The notes under the pieces were generated by a model. That model had not been told where the DNA came from, searched no databases, and worked only from the letters and a program-made list of their open reading frames with translations. This document shows, piece by piece, positions 46,941 to 59,935 of a stretch of 64,000 bases of DNA. The translations under genes were made by a program, and so were the position numbers. The DNA lies in NCBI GenBank assembly GCA_014925825.1, contig JACGCK010000029.1, positions 310,001-374,000 on the forward strand, in the 5' to 3' direction. The DNA comes from Pholiota molesta (taxonomy: Eukaryota; Basidiomycota; Agaricomycetes; Agaricales; Strophariaceae). Each line of letters starts with the position of its first letter. The first letter of the stretch is position 1.

Positions 46941-49168
46941 AGATTTACTTTAGATCTACTTTTTTTTAGTTTACTTATGCCCTTAAATAATTACAACCCG
47001 ATCAAAAAAACACTCAATTTTTGGCTAGGAGAGCGAGGTAGTTACGCAATTACTAATTCACATATCTAGAACAACTGCCTGTGCTTGGCCAGTGCATCGG
47101 ATGTGCACAGTGCCATCCAAGTGCCATCCTTGACAATGACAGCAACCGTGATCCATGGACGTCATCATCTAATCTTATCGTCGGTTTCACATCACGTGTA
47201 ACGCGACGTTATAATTTACGCGTGCGATTCGGATTAAGTCACAGTGGCAGCGGTTGCCATTATTGATATCAGTAAGTACTTAGGAAGGATATTTTTTTGC
47301 GAAGGAGTGGCTTTAGTGATTTGCCTGAGCCGGTTCATTCATACATTCCCGCCATAGAAACAACCATCAGTAATTAATACTTAGAGGTCTTCAAGTCGAG
47401 CCCACTGGGATATCACAGTATGGCATAAACTTCCTCATATGTATAATTGATGCTGCGAACCATGAGTGCGATAAATGGCTGCCCATCCCTTTTTGAAGCA
47501 CACATATATTTTATAAAAGGGTGACCAATGAATTTACCGATTCCATAATTCGCAGTGGACACTGAAGCATTTCGAGACGCGTCAGAAGCCCAAGCGATGG
47601 AAGAGGAAGAAAAATCCTTCTAAGGAAACTTACACAAAGTTTAATCACTACAGCCGGTAGATAACCGCAGCATTCGACACATCCCGCCGCCGGTTAGTTA
47701 ATTTATGAAGATCCCAGCTAGAGACCAACTATAGACAGATTCGCCACCAACGCAATCCAAAGCGCAGGAATCTCCTTCTATCCACTCAGAATCCAGTATA
47801 TAGCGGAGCCGTCGCAGGCAACAGATCCTAGCATCCCCGGATTTCTACTGAGAGAACGATCTAATCCAAGACCAGAATCCGTGCGGGAACCTTACGTGGA
47901 TTTAGTAACAACATGATGCACGAGGCGTTACAGTGGAAGGCAATCCACCGCAGGCCAGGCGCAGATTAAAATCCTAGGATGTGCTCCATCGTCGAGAACG
48001 ACCGTCGAGAGCACCAAGGCCATATATACAGAAGAGCCTCGAGTAACAGCAACGGCAGGATTCGACAGTCTCCATGCCGATTGGCTTCATTTGCACAAGG
48101 TCTCCATGAGATCGCACACAGAACGGGTGGCGGTCGACACAAGCTATTCTAAGGCATATCCCATGGCACTCGCCCGTAGAAACCTCTCTCCTCGTCGGAG
48201 ATCGCCACCCCAATCAAAAGATGTTCATATGCCGTTAATTCCTCGACGATGTCATGGAAATAGGCTGTAAATAGGATGACAATGCTCTCGAAAGCTATAA
48301 GGAGTGCAAGAATCTATGAGAGTCAAGGGCCTCGAGGCGGTGAGCTTATGGCAGAACCTGAGAACGGCTACACAGATTTCGGAAAACAAGACCCCGTGCG
48401 AGAGACTCGCCTCGTTCTTGGCTGTAATTAAGCATAGAACATCAACGGCATCGAGGCTTCATTACATTGAAAGTACCCGGATTACTTGGTGTGGGTCTTT
48501 ACAAAGTCCGAGAGCGACGAAGGAGCGAGTGTTCAAAATAGCTCGAGAAACGGGCAGGTATAAGGTAGACACCAGTTTCACTGAATATAGTCGAAGACGA
48601 TGAAGGCTGCTGCGAGGGAAAGATTATAGCTACTAGTGCGTCGTCGAAGCTTCATGATAGTCTCCAAGTAATTCCAGTATCCCAGAGTAAAAGACATCGC
48701 CTGTGGTTAATTTATACCACCAAATCTCCGAGTTACCACGAACTTCACTTAGGCTAGTACAGCATCAATCAAAAGCACCGAGATATGCCACCAAGATGCG
48801 TATTCCCGCCTGTGTGTATCTCCCCAAGGTATAGAGCCCGTTACAGTTCCGAGAAGAGACAATGAGGCAGTCCTCGTGTCGACGGATCATTCGTATCGGA
48901 GACTGCTGTGTAAATGAACGAAGCGAAGGAAGCCTCGAGGAGATTAAATTGTTAAGGAAAGTGACGTACCGTCCTGCAGATCGACAGGTACACATTCTAA
49001 TTTTGTACCGCAGTGTTTCTCCGCCTGGAGTAGTACTTAGCGTTCATTTGCGCGTCTGAGAATCGTAGCTGCATCAATCGAGTTACATATTTGCCTTTCG
49101 CGGGTAGACATTCCAGTAATAGTGTACATACGTCATGAGATCTGTTATCTTGGGAGAGTCCTTCGTGT
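46941..49168. other. Intergenic, nothing recognised
   Basis: 2.2 kb between the DM9 unit and the MAT2B-like gene. Frames of up to 99 aa occur on both strands but have no recognisable motif, consistent codon character or splice structure. Confidence 0.45.
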
Positions 49169-50471
49169 TCACTTTTTCAGTGCTTCATTCCACCATTCTT
49201 CGAATAAGGATAGTCCCAAACCGCCTTCAACTAAGTCTTCGGTTTCCTTGGTGTAGAGCTGGCAATTGCGCGGACGCGTTGTCGCGCCAGCCCCCGTTGG
49301 TGGTTCGGCGTCGGGAATGATGTGCTTGTGCGGGAGACCGAGAATCTTGGCAAAGGTCAGGCAGATCTCGTATTTTGTGTAAGGTTCGTCTCCAGAGTAG
49401 TGGAGGATTGGTGGAATAGTATCCTTAATGTCTGGGGGAAAAAGGACAGTCAGTTGGAAAAGAGACATCGAGAGACTGATGTTGACCTGTCAAGCGGACC
49501 AAGAAATTGGCGATATCGACGACATTTGTCGGGTATCGAGTAGCATAGTGGTCCATCTTGTAAGTTTTTCCAGATTGATCCTGAACGACGTCTAATAGAA
49601 TATTGATAGCAGAATCCGAATTTTTCAGAGTAGGACCGTATCTGAACACATTATGAGCAAACACAACAGCGAGGGAAATTGACTACTCACAATACAGGAA
49701 CCCTCAACACTATAACGTGGGCACCATCAACGCCTAGCACAGCAAGCTCGCCGTCACGTTTGGACTTTCCATAGAGCTGTAGAGGATTCGGTGGCGAAGA
49801 GGGGTGTATGGGGGCGATGTACCATCAAACACATAATCTGCCCACAACGGCGCTCCTCAGAATGCATATGGGTTCTCACGAAAAAGCTCTATACGTACCG
49901 GTAGAAATGTAAACCAGTTTAAACTTCAGCTTTTTTGATAACGAAGCTAGCAAACCGGGAACATCTGCATTGAGCTGATATCGTGCCTATGAATATCAGT
50001 GGTTATGACTTGAATCGAACGACTCGCACCCGTTGCGCTGCCTCAGGGTCCTGTACGAATGATCTGTCAGAACGGCATGAGATGAGAAGAACTAGCTATG
50101 TCTATAACCTTTTCTGCTACATCCGGACGTCTTTCCGCAGCGCAATGTATTACCCCTGCGATAAATGATATAAATGAGTGCAGTTGCGACAAAGGTGATG
50201 TCAATGGTTCAACGAGGATTACAATTGGGTTTGAACTTTGCAACGAAGGCTTCCACGTCTTCCTCGTTGGTCAAATCGAGCTTCTGTAGTCCCTCACCCG
50301 CCCGAGAGTTTGCAAGACCAACGACATTGATGCCCTCCTTCGCCTGGAACGCTTTGAGCACGGCTGATCCGAGGACACCTGAAGCTCCTGTATACCGAAG
50401 CCGTCGCACATGTTATCTATAGCAGCGAATTTGAAGGTAGAGACTTTCGAACCTGTGACGGCAACTTTCAT
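49169..50471 (-). CDS. RmlD/MAT2B-like NAD(P)-binding protein
   Basis: Eight minus-strand exons: 50471-50453, 50387-50223, 50155-50109, 50050-50030, 49974-49899, 49837-49691, 49641-49487 and 49431-49169, with introns of 49-67 nt. They encode 297 aa. The N-terminal Rossmann motif is GASGVLGS (G-x-x-G-x-x-G). VIHCAAERRPDV, LVYISTDYVFDG (Ser/Thr and Tyr region) and LQLYGKSKRDGE (the YxxxK motif) follow. These are the hallmarks of extended short-chain reductases of the dTDP-4-dehydrorhamnose reductase type. Fungal and animal proteins of this type resemble the regulatory beta subunit of methionine adenosyltransferase (MAT2B). Oddity: the frame breaks in exon 6 at a run of four G (49801-49804, C on the coding strand). 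One extra base there restores both the frame and the total length. Divergent from the next gene. Confidence 0.85.
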
Positions 50472-50643
50472 GATGAGATGGATGAACTTGGCGGTTCAAA
50501 GTAGAGGATGATGGAACTAATACCACCGCTATCTAATCGAAGGCGAAATTCGGCAATCCCCGGGGTTCACCATGGGAACATAGCCAACGGGTTTCCAGGA
50601 AACAGTCAAACAGAGGTCCCAACCCCTTTCTCCACCCAACTCA
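50472..50643. promoter_or_regulatory. Short divergent promoter region
   Basis: 172 bp separate the MAT2B-like start (minus strand) from the ATG at 50644 (plus strand). No TATA box is obvious. Confidence 0.35.
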
Positions 50644-51269
50644 ATGTCTTCTGGTCGTGAAACTTGTCAATCCCTGCTTGAAATTCTCACTTCAGCTCAA
50701 GGTCATCTGGCATTCCGGAGCTCCTGCTGGATTCTTTGCTATCTGGAAAATCTTGGGTCTCACGTACAAAAGCCTCCGACGTTGACTATTCCTCCCATAT
50801 TGCGGTCTTTTGCTCACATGGACTTTCTTTCTCGATTTGTGCGCTATTTTTCGCAAAGCTTGGCCGACACCCTCTTTTCACTCGCGATCACCCAATGATG
50901 GACTATCTGACTCGACATTCTTCATCGCTTTGGGAGCTGCAGCGTGGAATCATACACATAGACAATTATGAACACCATTTCAGTTTTACGAGCACCTGTT
51001 CAAAAAAATTTGACGTTCGTTGTCTGCGGGGTTTTTACACACCTAGGTTGTCGTATATGCTTTGTGGCGCATGCGGCGCCATGCGCCCGTTGAAAGGGGA
51101 TCGCCTCGGGTCGAGGTATGTCACCGTATCTGAATTCGAAGAGATTGTTCTGCCGGATGTTTACGGCAGGTTTCAACCTTTATTGAATCAGACTGTGCGT
51201 TATCAAGCGTTATCTCCTGAAATGTTTTCGGCCCACACTCGTTCTCATCGACTTCGAGAACTTAATTGA
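50644..51269 (+). CDS. Unrecognised gene, structure uncertain
   Basis: The ATG at 50644 opens a frame (MSSGRETCQSLLEILTSAQG) that, one base out of phase, continues as IPELLLDSLLSGKSWVSRTK and CSHGLSFSICALFFAKLGRH from 50712 to about 50890. The same frame is open to 51269 and includes RGFYTPRLSY and GSRYVTVSEFEEIVLPDVYG. Two explanations fit the first switch: a 71-nt intron at 50702-50772 (GTCATC to AAAG), or a missing base near 50709. Around 50890 another frame (NDGLSDSTFFIALGAAAW) looks more protein-like, so a second shift is possible. Further 3' exons may lie at 51230-51380 and 51440-51600. I recognise no domain. The position, divergent to the MAT2B-like gene at 172 bp, supports a real gene. 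Confidence 0.35.
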
Positions 51270-51673
51270 CAGAGCTGACATGTATCCAAGTGCCGCGAAA
51301 CGCTTGTTGATCATATGTAGTCTCATTGCGGCAGACGTCGGGCAGGCTAGAGCCGTTCTGGGAAATCGAGTAAGAAATATTAAGGTGAGTAGCTCCATCG
51401 AGTCAATTTCTGCTTCTGCGTACTGCACAACCTCGATTACATGCCCTTCTCCATATACACTGAACACGGGATTGTCGCAGCTGACCGGCGACTTATCATT
51501 GATTGCAGCTCTAATTCTCCGAAACCGATGAGATTCGAGTTTCTTTTCTGTATACGTTATTCAATCCTTCCCATCGATCGATTTAGCATGACTATTTCGG
51601 CTTTCATGTACTTACGCACGCGTCAAAAAGAAGCATCTGGCCTTGGGAATGTGCGCAAAATTCCAACATAGTC

Positions 51674-53937
51674 TTCCGTCAGTATCCATATTGATTGGAA
51701 GGTTACACCCACTCTATTCCGAGGCATTTAATTATTCACTTCAGGCTTCGGTCCCGCTATACGGTGGGACGCAGTTTGACAATGACAATGACATGTGTCC
51801 CAAGATAATCTAAGGATACATCCTGACGTTAACGCTTCTTCGGATTCATCATAACTTCTAAGATCACTTCGCATTGCACGGAATCAGCTCTTCTTCTCCG
51901 TTCCGCCACAAAGGAGCCTGTCGAGGCATACCGGGTCGGAAAACTTTAAACCCGTAGTGGTTCTATGTCCACTCTGACGTGCCACACATGCGAATATGTG
52001 GCTAAGATCGCAGAGCAGTGACCTGTGTGGTTGATTCTTGGATATGGTTGACTGTGAAACAAAAATAGGGAAAATGTTCATCCAGTGCGGTGGCAACTGA
52101 CCTACCTCAATACATACTAACTTTACTTACTTACTTACGATACTTAGTACGATATGTTGAATCCTTTTTAGATCCCATTTCAGATCACACATCTACCCTA
52201 TCGCGGGAGCTACTTGCCCCGGTTGAGCGAACCCACATATGTCTTCCAATTCTACGGATGCCACTCTTCAATTCATTTCCTTTTACTTTTATGTAGGCTG
52301 GAGCAACACACCTACGTACTTGGTATGTTTGTTTTGAGCATCAGAACCCCTCACTGCTCAGGGCTCTTGGTCGTGTGAGGGCGATACTTATAGACGCCTC
52401 GGATCGCTTTCGTTCGGCCACAAGGACAGAAATTTGCATCGTCGCAAAAATTAGCCGGAACCTTCGTTTGTTTTGCATGAAAGCTGGTCATCGTGGAGTC
52501 TTTGGATATATGTATAGCTACTGACTTCAGTCTTCAGAAGAGTTTGCAAGTGATAATTTGTAGGAAACAACCATTGCTATATTGTTCGACCTCGCTTCTT
52601 ATCCTATAGTGGCTGGTGAATCCCATTCACCGCTGAAAGAAAGTCAGGAAAATGGGTTACTTGAACATAACTAAATTTCAGCTTTGCGTTGTTGGCTGTC
52701 GTCGGTAATTTCCTGTCCACCCAAAAGACTGGATAGCCCTCTGTTTCGGGAAGATTTGTAAGATCTCGGGCGGTTGGAAAAGCCGTAAAAAGCGCTTCTA
52801 CGATATCAAGTGTTGATAATCTATATCAGAATATATATTCAGTGGCCGATGAATAGGAGCTATAAGCTAGTATAAGCTGCTATAAATGTCGTATGTATGT
52901 ATCCTGTATGTATCACAAGCCAATATGGGCATATATTTTGTAGCTGGACGTTAGAGACCAGTTGGAAACCATACTTACTCCAAGTCTTTTCGCAGCCAAC
53001 TTTTGGGCGCTGCTAAGTACAAGCCAAGTATGTAGCTTTTGAGTGCCCGACTTGTGTCTGTCGAACGCCGCTTGGAACAAGGAGTAACAAGGAGTAGAGT
53101 ATGGTGGGGTAGAGATCTCTTGTTGTCAGGGATTTTCATGACACTTCGAACAGGGACAGTATCTGGAGCTCTCGAAGTGACGAGCATCATAAACCAGGTC
53201 CGGAAAATACACGTGCTCCCACCCGAATTTGGTAATACTACTAATACCGAAGAATACCCATTCGCAGATAGTGATGTGGCTGATGCCCTCGAATTTGAAT
53301 CAGCTCCCCTTTCTCCCCTTTCCTCGGCAGTGTGTATAACCCTGTATAACCCTCAAGGCCTCGAATCGTATAAGCTCCTCTGCATACCAGTTTCTTCCAT
53401 GAAAATCATCAAATTTTATTCAGCAATGCGCTTCCAAGTTGGCGATAATTGCTTCTGAGCAAAGAGTTGGCGAAGAATATGACGTTCAGAGTCTCAGCGG
53501 GAACATCTTGATCAATATATCCAATTGATAGTATCCAAATTCCTCAAGGGCTTCTTATGGGCTGAATTTTCTCTTTCTGGCACCATGACATCGCGAAGAG
53601 AGTGTCGTGGAAAATCTCATAGGTTGCGGCAGCCGTTGCCCCGTTTCCATTGGAAGTCAGCGAAATCTGTGCGAAAAGATTGCATGTCGTACGAAATCCC
53701 CATCCCATCCTAATCTTCGAAACATTTCAGGGTTTGACCAAATACGCGAGTGGATCCCGTTCCTTTGGACCGCGTTGGTCGCTGCAGACCTATGGATCTG
53801 ATCTCCACATTTAGGCATTATATTCTGGAACTATTTTCTTGTTTTGGCTTTGCGCCTATAGCCCCCATGTACCTGCTGAGAGTGGGTTCGCTTTGAACTT
53901 CTTTTGTGGGTGTGAGTATATGTACCCAACGCCCACC
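51674..53937. other. Intergenic, nothing recognised
   Basis: No supported gene in 2.3 kb. A TTAC microsatellite lies at 52121-52140. The frame at 53039-53458 (139 aa) lacks any recognisable motif and I did not call it. Confidence 0.45.
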
Positions 53938-55708
53938 ATGTCCGCTGTTCAAGGCCAGGCTTGGCTGTCTGACGCCCCCGTCCCGTATTCCACCTCGGTA
54001 GAAACACTAGACCCCAGTGATCCAATGCGCCGGCGGGCAAATACCAGCACTTCGACGACCGACGCGCCTCGGCTCGCCTCAAAATTTGTACCCGTGTCCA
54101 TCTACTCTCATGTGTCCACATACCGGTCAGTGCCTTTTCGTGTCATATGTGTTTCTTGCTTTGACATTGGTGTAGGTCTTCAAAAATCGAGCTCCAGCTC
54201 TACAGCCCCTCGCTAAAGATTTACTCCGAAGATGGACATGGTCCCATGGCAGTATTTAGCGACCACGACCAAGTTGGAGGAAAAGTTACATTGGATCCAA
54301 GTTGCGGACATACTGGGCGCCTGACAATATCCGTGCGTTCACATTTTCTGTTTCCTGTCTTTTGTCAAGCCATGTTGTAACCCCATGCTGGCTAGGTCGA
54401 AGGTCACTTTCTGTTTCGGCCGCCGGCAAGTTTGAATGAGGAAGAACCCTCTTCCCCGGAAACCGTTAAACACGTCTTCCTCTATTCAACGACGACTATA
54501 GCCTTGTCGAATTCGGAGGGGACGATGTCTAGGTCGGTGTTTCGGGACGCGTTCATCAGGCGGCGGCCGAGCATAACTGGCATCTCATTTACGGCATCGA
54601 GCTCCGAGAGGACGCACCCGTTCACGTTTTCCCTCCCACAGAGCATGCGCCCAGGCGAAGAGATGCCGCCGACATTTGCTTCATCCAAGGATGATTCTTC
54701 GCCGGATTACTTTGAGGTGGTATACAAGGTTGTCACCGACTGGGAACCCAATGATCCGTCTGAAATGCCATCACGGTATGTTTTTGGGTATACCTTTGTA
54801 CATCGTCATGCTGACCTTCTCATGTCAAAGGCTCGAAGTACCATTTATCCTTCAACCAGATACAGATTTTCAATGTATCGATGCTTCTGGAACAACGGCA
54901 GATTCTTGGCTCGAAATGCCATTGAGACCAGATAGGCCAATACCTGTCCGATGTGCTGTGAGTGTTTTTCTTATTTATAATCGACCTTCTTGTTCTTCGA
55001 AGGCTGAACTGGTAATAGATCACCTTACCGACCTCGGTTACCTTCTCACGTTCCTCGTCAATACCTTATTTTGTTGTTTTCACAACAACCCCTCGCTCGG
55101 TCGAGATGGCGAAAGAAATTGCTGCCGACGCGACGATCTCTGTGTCGCTGGTTCGTCAGATAATCGTCACGGAACACACCCCTTCCTTGCCGCCCTCTCC
55201 TCCACTTACGCCCTCAAGCGAGGAATCCGACGTTCCTTCCCCACTGCTCTCATCCCCGCGTCCAAAGCTCCTGCGTCGCGTCGCGCGTTCCCAGCCCCGG
55301 CTCTCTCTCGGGCGGCGCACATCCGACGGCGCCATCACAAACCTCGTAGCGCGAGAAAAGCCGCTGCCCCAGATACCCGTCTCGACTTCGTTCTCAGATA
55401 CCCGTACGATAAAGCACGATATGTGCATCGGCTTTCCGAAGAGGCCCCGGCAGCAGCACGATAGCAAAAGCCATCCGTCGCTGGAGATGATTGCTGCCCT
55501 GCCGGATGGACTGCACAAAACGCGCATCCCCCTAAGTAAGGAGATGCTTCCTTGCATTGATTGGGGTGGGATTAGCGTCAAGGTCAGTGCTTTTCTCTGC
55601 AGATCGGTTGATGGTTATTGAATTTCTGCTTTTTAGTATTACTTGGACGTGTCGGTCCTCCTCGGCGTCGAGGATTTTCGTGCTCGTATTCCCATACGGA
55701 TATTCTAG
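53938..55708 (+). CDS. Arrestin-like trafficking adaptor
   Basis: Six exons: 53938-54125, 54176-54332, 54396-54775, 54831-54957, 55019-55582 and 55637-55708 (introns 50-63 nt), encoding 495 aa; all phases agree. After a 60-residue Ser/Thr-rich start the arrestin N-domain strands appear: SKIELQLYSPSLKIYSEDG, GGKVTLDPSCGHTGRLTISV, HVFLYSTTTIAL, HPFTFSLPQSMRPGEEMPP, YFEVVYKVVTDW. The second half has ITLPTSVTFSRSSSIPYFVV and ATISVSLVRQI, then a long Pro/Ser-rich loop and a last strand (YYLDVSVLLGVEDFRARIP). Fungal alpha-arrestins recruit ubiquitin ligase to plasma-membrane transporters and trigger endocytosis. I see no PPxY ligase-binding motif, so it may use a partner. The ATG at 53938 (cgcccaccATG) is preferred over the longer upstream frame. 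Confidence 0.88.
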
Positions 55709-56535
55709 ATCTTATTATTTCTTTCCCCCCTTTTTTGCATCTCAATCGGACACCGTTTAATAATTGCCACTTGCATATATCATTATTGTCCTAAATGCTA
55801 TCGTGTATAAATAGTTTGCGCATTCCTGTACCACCACCAACTCCTTTGCGTCCCATTTTCTTTCTTTGGTCGTCATTGGGTCTTTTTGCTTTTCGTCTTT
55901 TGCAATTCGCTCTTCGATTTTTCGTTCGTCCTTCGTATATTTTTGGGCCACCGCTGCAACAGCATGGGCTACGACTGGCCCGTGGCCCTGTAGACTGTAG
56001 CACGGAAAGGTTTCAATGCTTTTTTCGATGCTTTGGCGCTGAGCGCAAACATTTGCAGCGGAATATAAACCGTTATGCGATCGACTATATAATTGAATTC
56101 CTGAGTCCTAAGTTAGTCTTAAAATTCTGTCTTCTAGAAACACCACCTTAGCAAGAGCCCGCGAGCAAGTTCTTCTTGATGCTGCCTTTCGGACGACAGT
56201 AACCTGGGCGTCTCTTGAGTGGAAACCCGTCAGGGTAACTCCGAGTCAGCATGGTCTGGTAACAAACCTAGAAGTAGTTATGAAGGCTGCAGCCCCCAAG
56301 CCCGTAGAGATAAATATATGCAAAATTTTCACCGACATGTCGTTGAGATTTGAAAAGAAAGCAGACTCCAGAGTCAGGAGCAACTGCAGCCCGGCCCGCC
56401 GGCAGGCAAAAGCCGAACGCTGCGCCGCGCAGCCTGCGCGAGTTGTCAATTCGAGCACTTCGTCTTCCACCACCTTGGCCGTTTTCTTATTCTATATTGT
56501 AACGACTATATCAAGTTTCTCTCGCCATTAAAGCT
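55709..56535. other. Intergenic between arrestin and VPS16
   Basis: Most likely the arrestin 3' UTR and VPS16 promoter. A frame open from about 56133 to 56531 (+) begins just after a CTTCTAG acceptor-like sequence and reads fairly evenly, but there is no start codon near it and no known motif. I leave it uncalled. Confidence 0.4.
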
Positions 56536-59500
56536 ATGGACCATCCCACCACCTCATGGCAAGCCATGCCTGAGGGCAATGTGTTCTATCGACGGCAACA
56601 ATGCTATTCGACGCCAGGAAAGCTGCCTAATCTTGGAGATTACATCGTCGCTGGGTGTCGATATGGGGTCCTATAGGTATGCTTCTATAGTTCTTGTGCT
56701 TTACGGGTCTTTACTTATCGTTTGACAATCATGCAGCCCTCATGCGAGACCATACGAAGCTGCTGGCGTTGGGACGTTCAACGCCCGCTGTAACCAAAAG
56801 TCAAATTCAAATCTTCTCTCCGGCTGGAGAGGGATTACTTGTCTTTAGTGTGGATCCTCAACTCAACTGTGTTGCATAAAACATCTTGGCTGACCCTCTT
56901 TGTTGTAGTGGGATCAAGGCAAAATCATTCGCTTTGGGTGGACAATTGAAGAGAAGCTGGCGGTTCTAAACGAGGAAGGAGTATATCGACTATACGACCT
57001 GCAGGGCGACTATCAGCAGTATTCTCTTGGAACGGAGGCCGCTGAACTCGGCGTCATTGATGCGCGCATCCACGATAATGGTTTGGTGGCATTGACCAGC
57101 TCGCTGACGCTGCTTGAGGTGAAAGGATGGGAAGGCAGCAGACCGATGACACTGGCAAACCCAAGTACGTGGCTGTTCCAATTCCATATGCACTGATTCA
57201 TTAATAAATATTTGAAGCCCTCAGCGAACCTCCACACGCATGGGCTGTGATACCCCCAGACTTAAATATATCCCGACATGTCGAAGTTCTGCTGTCAGTG
57301 GACGCTACGATACACTCAATCGACAACCTCGAAAGTGTCGACCAGCGTCTCTCTCGAGGACCCTTCACACATGTCTCTCCTTCGCCTAACGGCAAATCCC
57401 TGGCCCTCCTTACGTTCAACGGCATCCTGTGGGTGGTATCTACGGACTTCCAACGCAATCTTGCGGAATTTGACACCTCAACCGTCACTGGTGCGGAAGG
57501 CCCCGTTCTTCAAGTTGAGTGGTGCGGAAATGACGCGATCCTGGTTACTTGGAGCTCCCTCGTCGTCCTCGTCGGCCCTTTCGGGGACATTTTATAGTGA
57601 GTTTCCAGAGTATATCATGCCGTACTCTCGCTACAACGCGTTACCATTTAGTTATCCTTATGTGGGCTCTACTTTTGCTATTACCGAAATGGACGGGGTA
57701 CGCATTTTTAGTGAAGACGTATGCGATCTGATTCAGAAGGTGCCTAGTAAGTATCCATTGCTCGACGGTTTCTCAGCATTCTTCCATCTTTCCCTTCTAA
57801 AATGGCCCGCTGGCGGATTGTTGATTGCCATTTTCTTAGCTTCGACGTTATCCATATTCAGACCTGGTTCGACGCTACCTGCTGCAATTCTCTACGACGC
57901 CTGGGAGAGCTTCGCTAGCAAATCGGCCAAGGCAGACGAGAGTATCCGGAGTATCCGTCCTGAACTTGCCAAAGCTGTTGACGAGTGCATCGACGCTGCA
58001 GGGCAGGAGTGGGAACCTTATTGGCAACGGCGTTTGCTCAACGTGCGTCCTTGGTTTCGTGATATGCATTCAATCCTATGTTGATAATATTTCCCCACGA
58101 ATAGGCGGCGAAATTTGGACGCGGATTCCTAGATTTCCACAACCCGACCGATTTCGTGCACATGGGCCAGACCTTGAAAGTGTTGAATGCAGTCCGATAT
58201 TACGAAGTTGGCATCCCACTTACATACTCACAGTAAGCCTCTACCAACCCTTGCCACCTCTCTCAGCACCTGACATACACACCCAGATACAACTACGCCT
58301 CCCCCTCGCGCCTGATCACCCGCCTCACCTCGCGCAACATGCACCTCCTCGCCCTGCGCATCTCCGGCTTCCTGGGGCTCAAGCCCGACACGGTGCTCAA
58401 GCACTGGGCGATCGCCAAGATCCTGCGCTCCAAGCCCACGACGACGGGCACGGGCCAGGACGCGGAGCTCAGCGCGGACGGCGAGGTGTGTCGGCTGATC
58501 GTGGACAAGTTCGAGGAGCTGGGCGGGACGGAGGTGAGCTATGCGGATATTGCGAGGAAGGCGTGGGAGGTTGGACGGGGTGGGCTGGCGACGAAGGTGG
58601 GTTTGGCTGAGTTTTTTCGTGGCTTGTGTTCGGTTGGATTTTGACGATAGTGTGGGGCTGGTCTTGTTTTCTAGCTCCTTGATTATGAACCGAAGGGATC
58701 CGACCAGGTGCCACTGTTGCTTACCATGAAGGAAGACAAGCTTGCGCTCGTCAAGGCTGTCGATAGCGGCGATACCGATCTCGGTGAGTATTTTTCCTTG
58801 CCATTCATGTACTCCTGAAATCTTCGTTCACTCATTCTGTCCGTACTTTCAAGTTTATCATGTCCTACTGCATCTGTATAAACGACTGCCTCTGGGCTCC
58901 TTCTTCCGCCTGCTGGAGGATGGGGGCAAGACGCTGGCACCGGCGAGTAAGCTTCTGGAAGTCTATGCACGCGAGCAGAATCGAGAGATGCTGCGGGATT
59001 TCTATTATTCTGATGACCGCCGCGTTGAGAGCGCGGTCCTATCTCTGGACGAGGCTTCACGTATGTCGGTGAGTGGTGCCTTTTGATATGTGATCGGCTT
59101 GGGCCTGACTATTGTATTGGGACAACAGGATCCAACCTCCAGGATAACAGCGGTCAAGGCGGCGCACAAATTCTTTTCTGAAGACAAGGAACGCGCCTTT
59201 GAGGCCAAGGTACGATTTACATCACGTCATGCACACGTCATGTTTTTTATTCCTGCGACACGATAACTGATAGTACGGAGTAGATGATAGATGAGAGTGC
59301 GCGACTCCTCGCATTCCAACAGCAGCTCGAAGGCGAGGCTGGTGGGAAAGTCAAGTTCTTTGGACTCAGTGTGAACGAGACGATCAAGATGTGTATCCTG
59401 AATGGATTATCAAAGAGGGCCGATAAGATAAAATCAGATTTCAAAGTCCCGGATAAAAGGTCACTTTGAACCCTTGCTTCTTTTCTTTGGGAAGGTCATG

Positions 59501-59935
59501 CTGATACGAATGGCCCTCCTTGCGCCTCTATATTATTATCAGATTTTGGTACATCAAACTATACGCTCTAACAGAATCTCGGGATTTCGAAACCCTCGAT
59601 ACTTTTTCAAAGTCGAAGAGAAGTCCAATCGGGTACGAGCCTTTTGTGCACCATCTCGTGGAGAAAGGACACCCGAAGGAGGCCGTATCATATGTTGCCA
59701 AGTGCGATTCCCCCAAACGAGCCGATCTGTACGTCGAGTGTGGGGAATGGCGCATGGCGGCGAAAGAATGCAAAGATCGGAATGATAAATCGAAACTTGA
59801 GTGGGTTCTCCCATTTAATCTTCGAAATTTGCCGGTCGCTGAATAAGTAATTTGTTTTTCAGGGAATTGAGGAAAAGGGCTCCGAATTCTTTGATTGCGA
59901 GGGAGCTTGATCAAACTCTGACTTCGATGAAGTAG
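56536..59935 (+). CDS. VPS16: VPS16, core subunit of HOPS/CORVET tethering complexes
   Basis: Fourteen exons: 56536-56676, 56737-56849, 56909-57164, 57218-57596, 57652-57746, 57840-58042, 58105-58232, 58287-58596, 58675-58783, 58854-59068, 59129-59209, 59284-59459, 59543-59800 and 59863-59935. With one base restored they give 845 aa, the normal VPS16 size. N-terminal beta-propeller: [77 protein letters not shown]-terminal alpha-solenoid: [73 protein letters not shown]16 scaffolds the class C core with VPS11, VPS18 and VPS33 for vacuole/endosome fusion. Oddity: a run of four G at 56665-56668 must be five to read YGGPIALMRD; as given, a stop follows. Confidence 0.95.

Noticed and set aside
50005..50045. 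GTTCGATTC sequence resembling a tRNA T-arm (minus strand)
   Set aside because: Lies within an intron/exon of the MAT2B-like gene; no matching acceptor stem, D-arm or anticodon arm.
53039..53458. 139-aa frame
   Set aside because: No motif, no neighbouring exons, and an overlapping minus-strand frame of similar quality.
56133..56531. Open frame before VPS16 preceded by an acceptor-like CTTCTAG
   Set aside because: No start codon or upstream exon found and no recognisable motif; more likely the VPS16 promoter.
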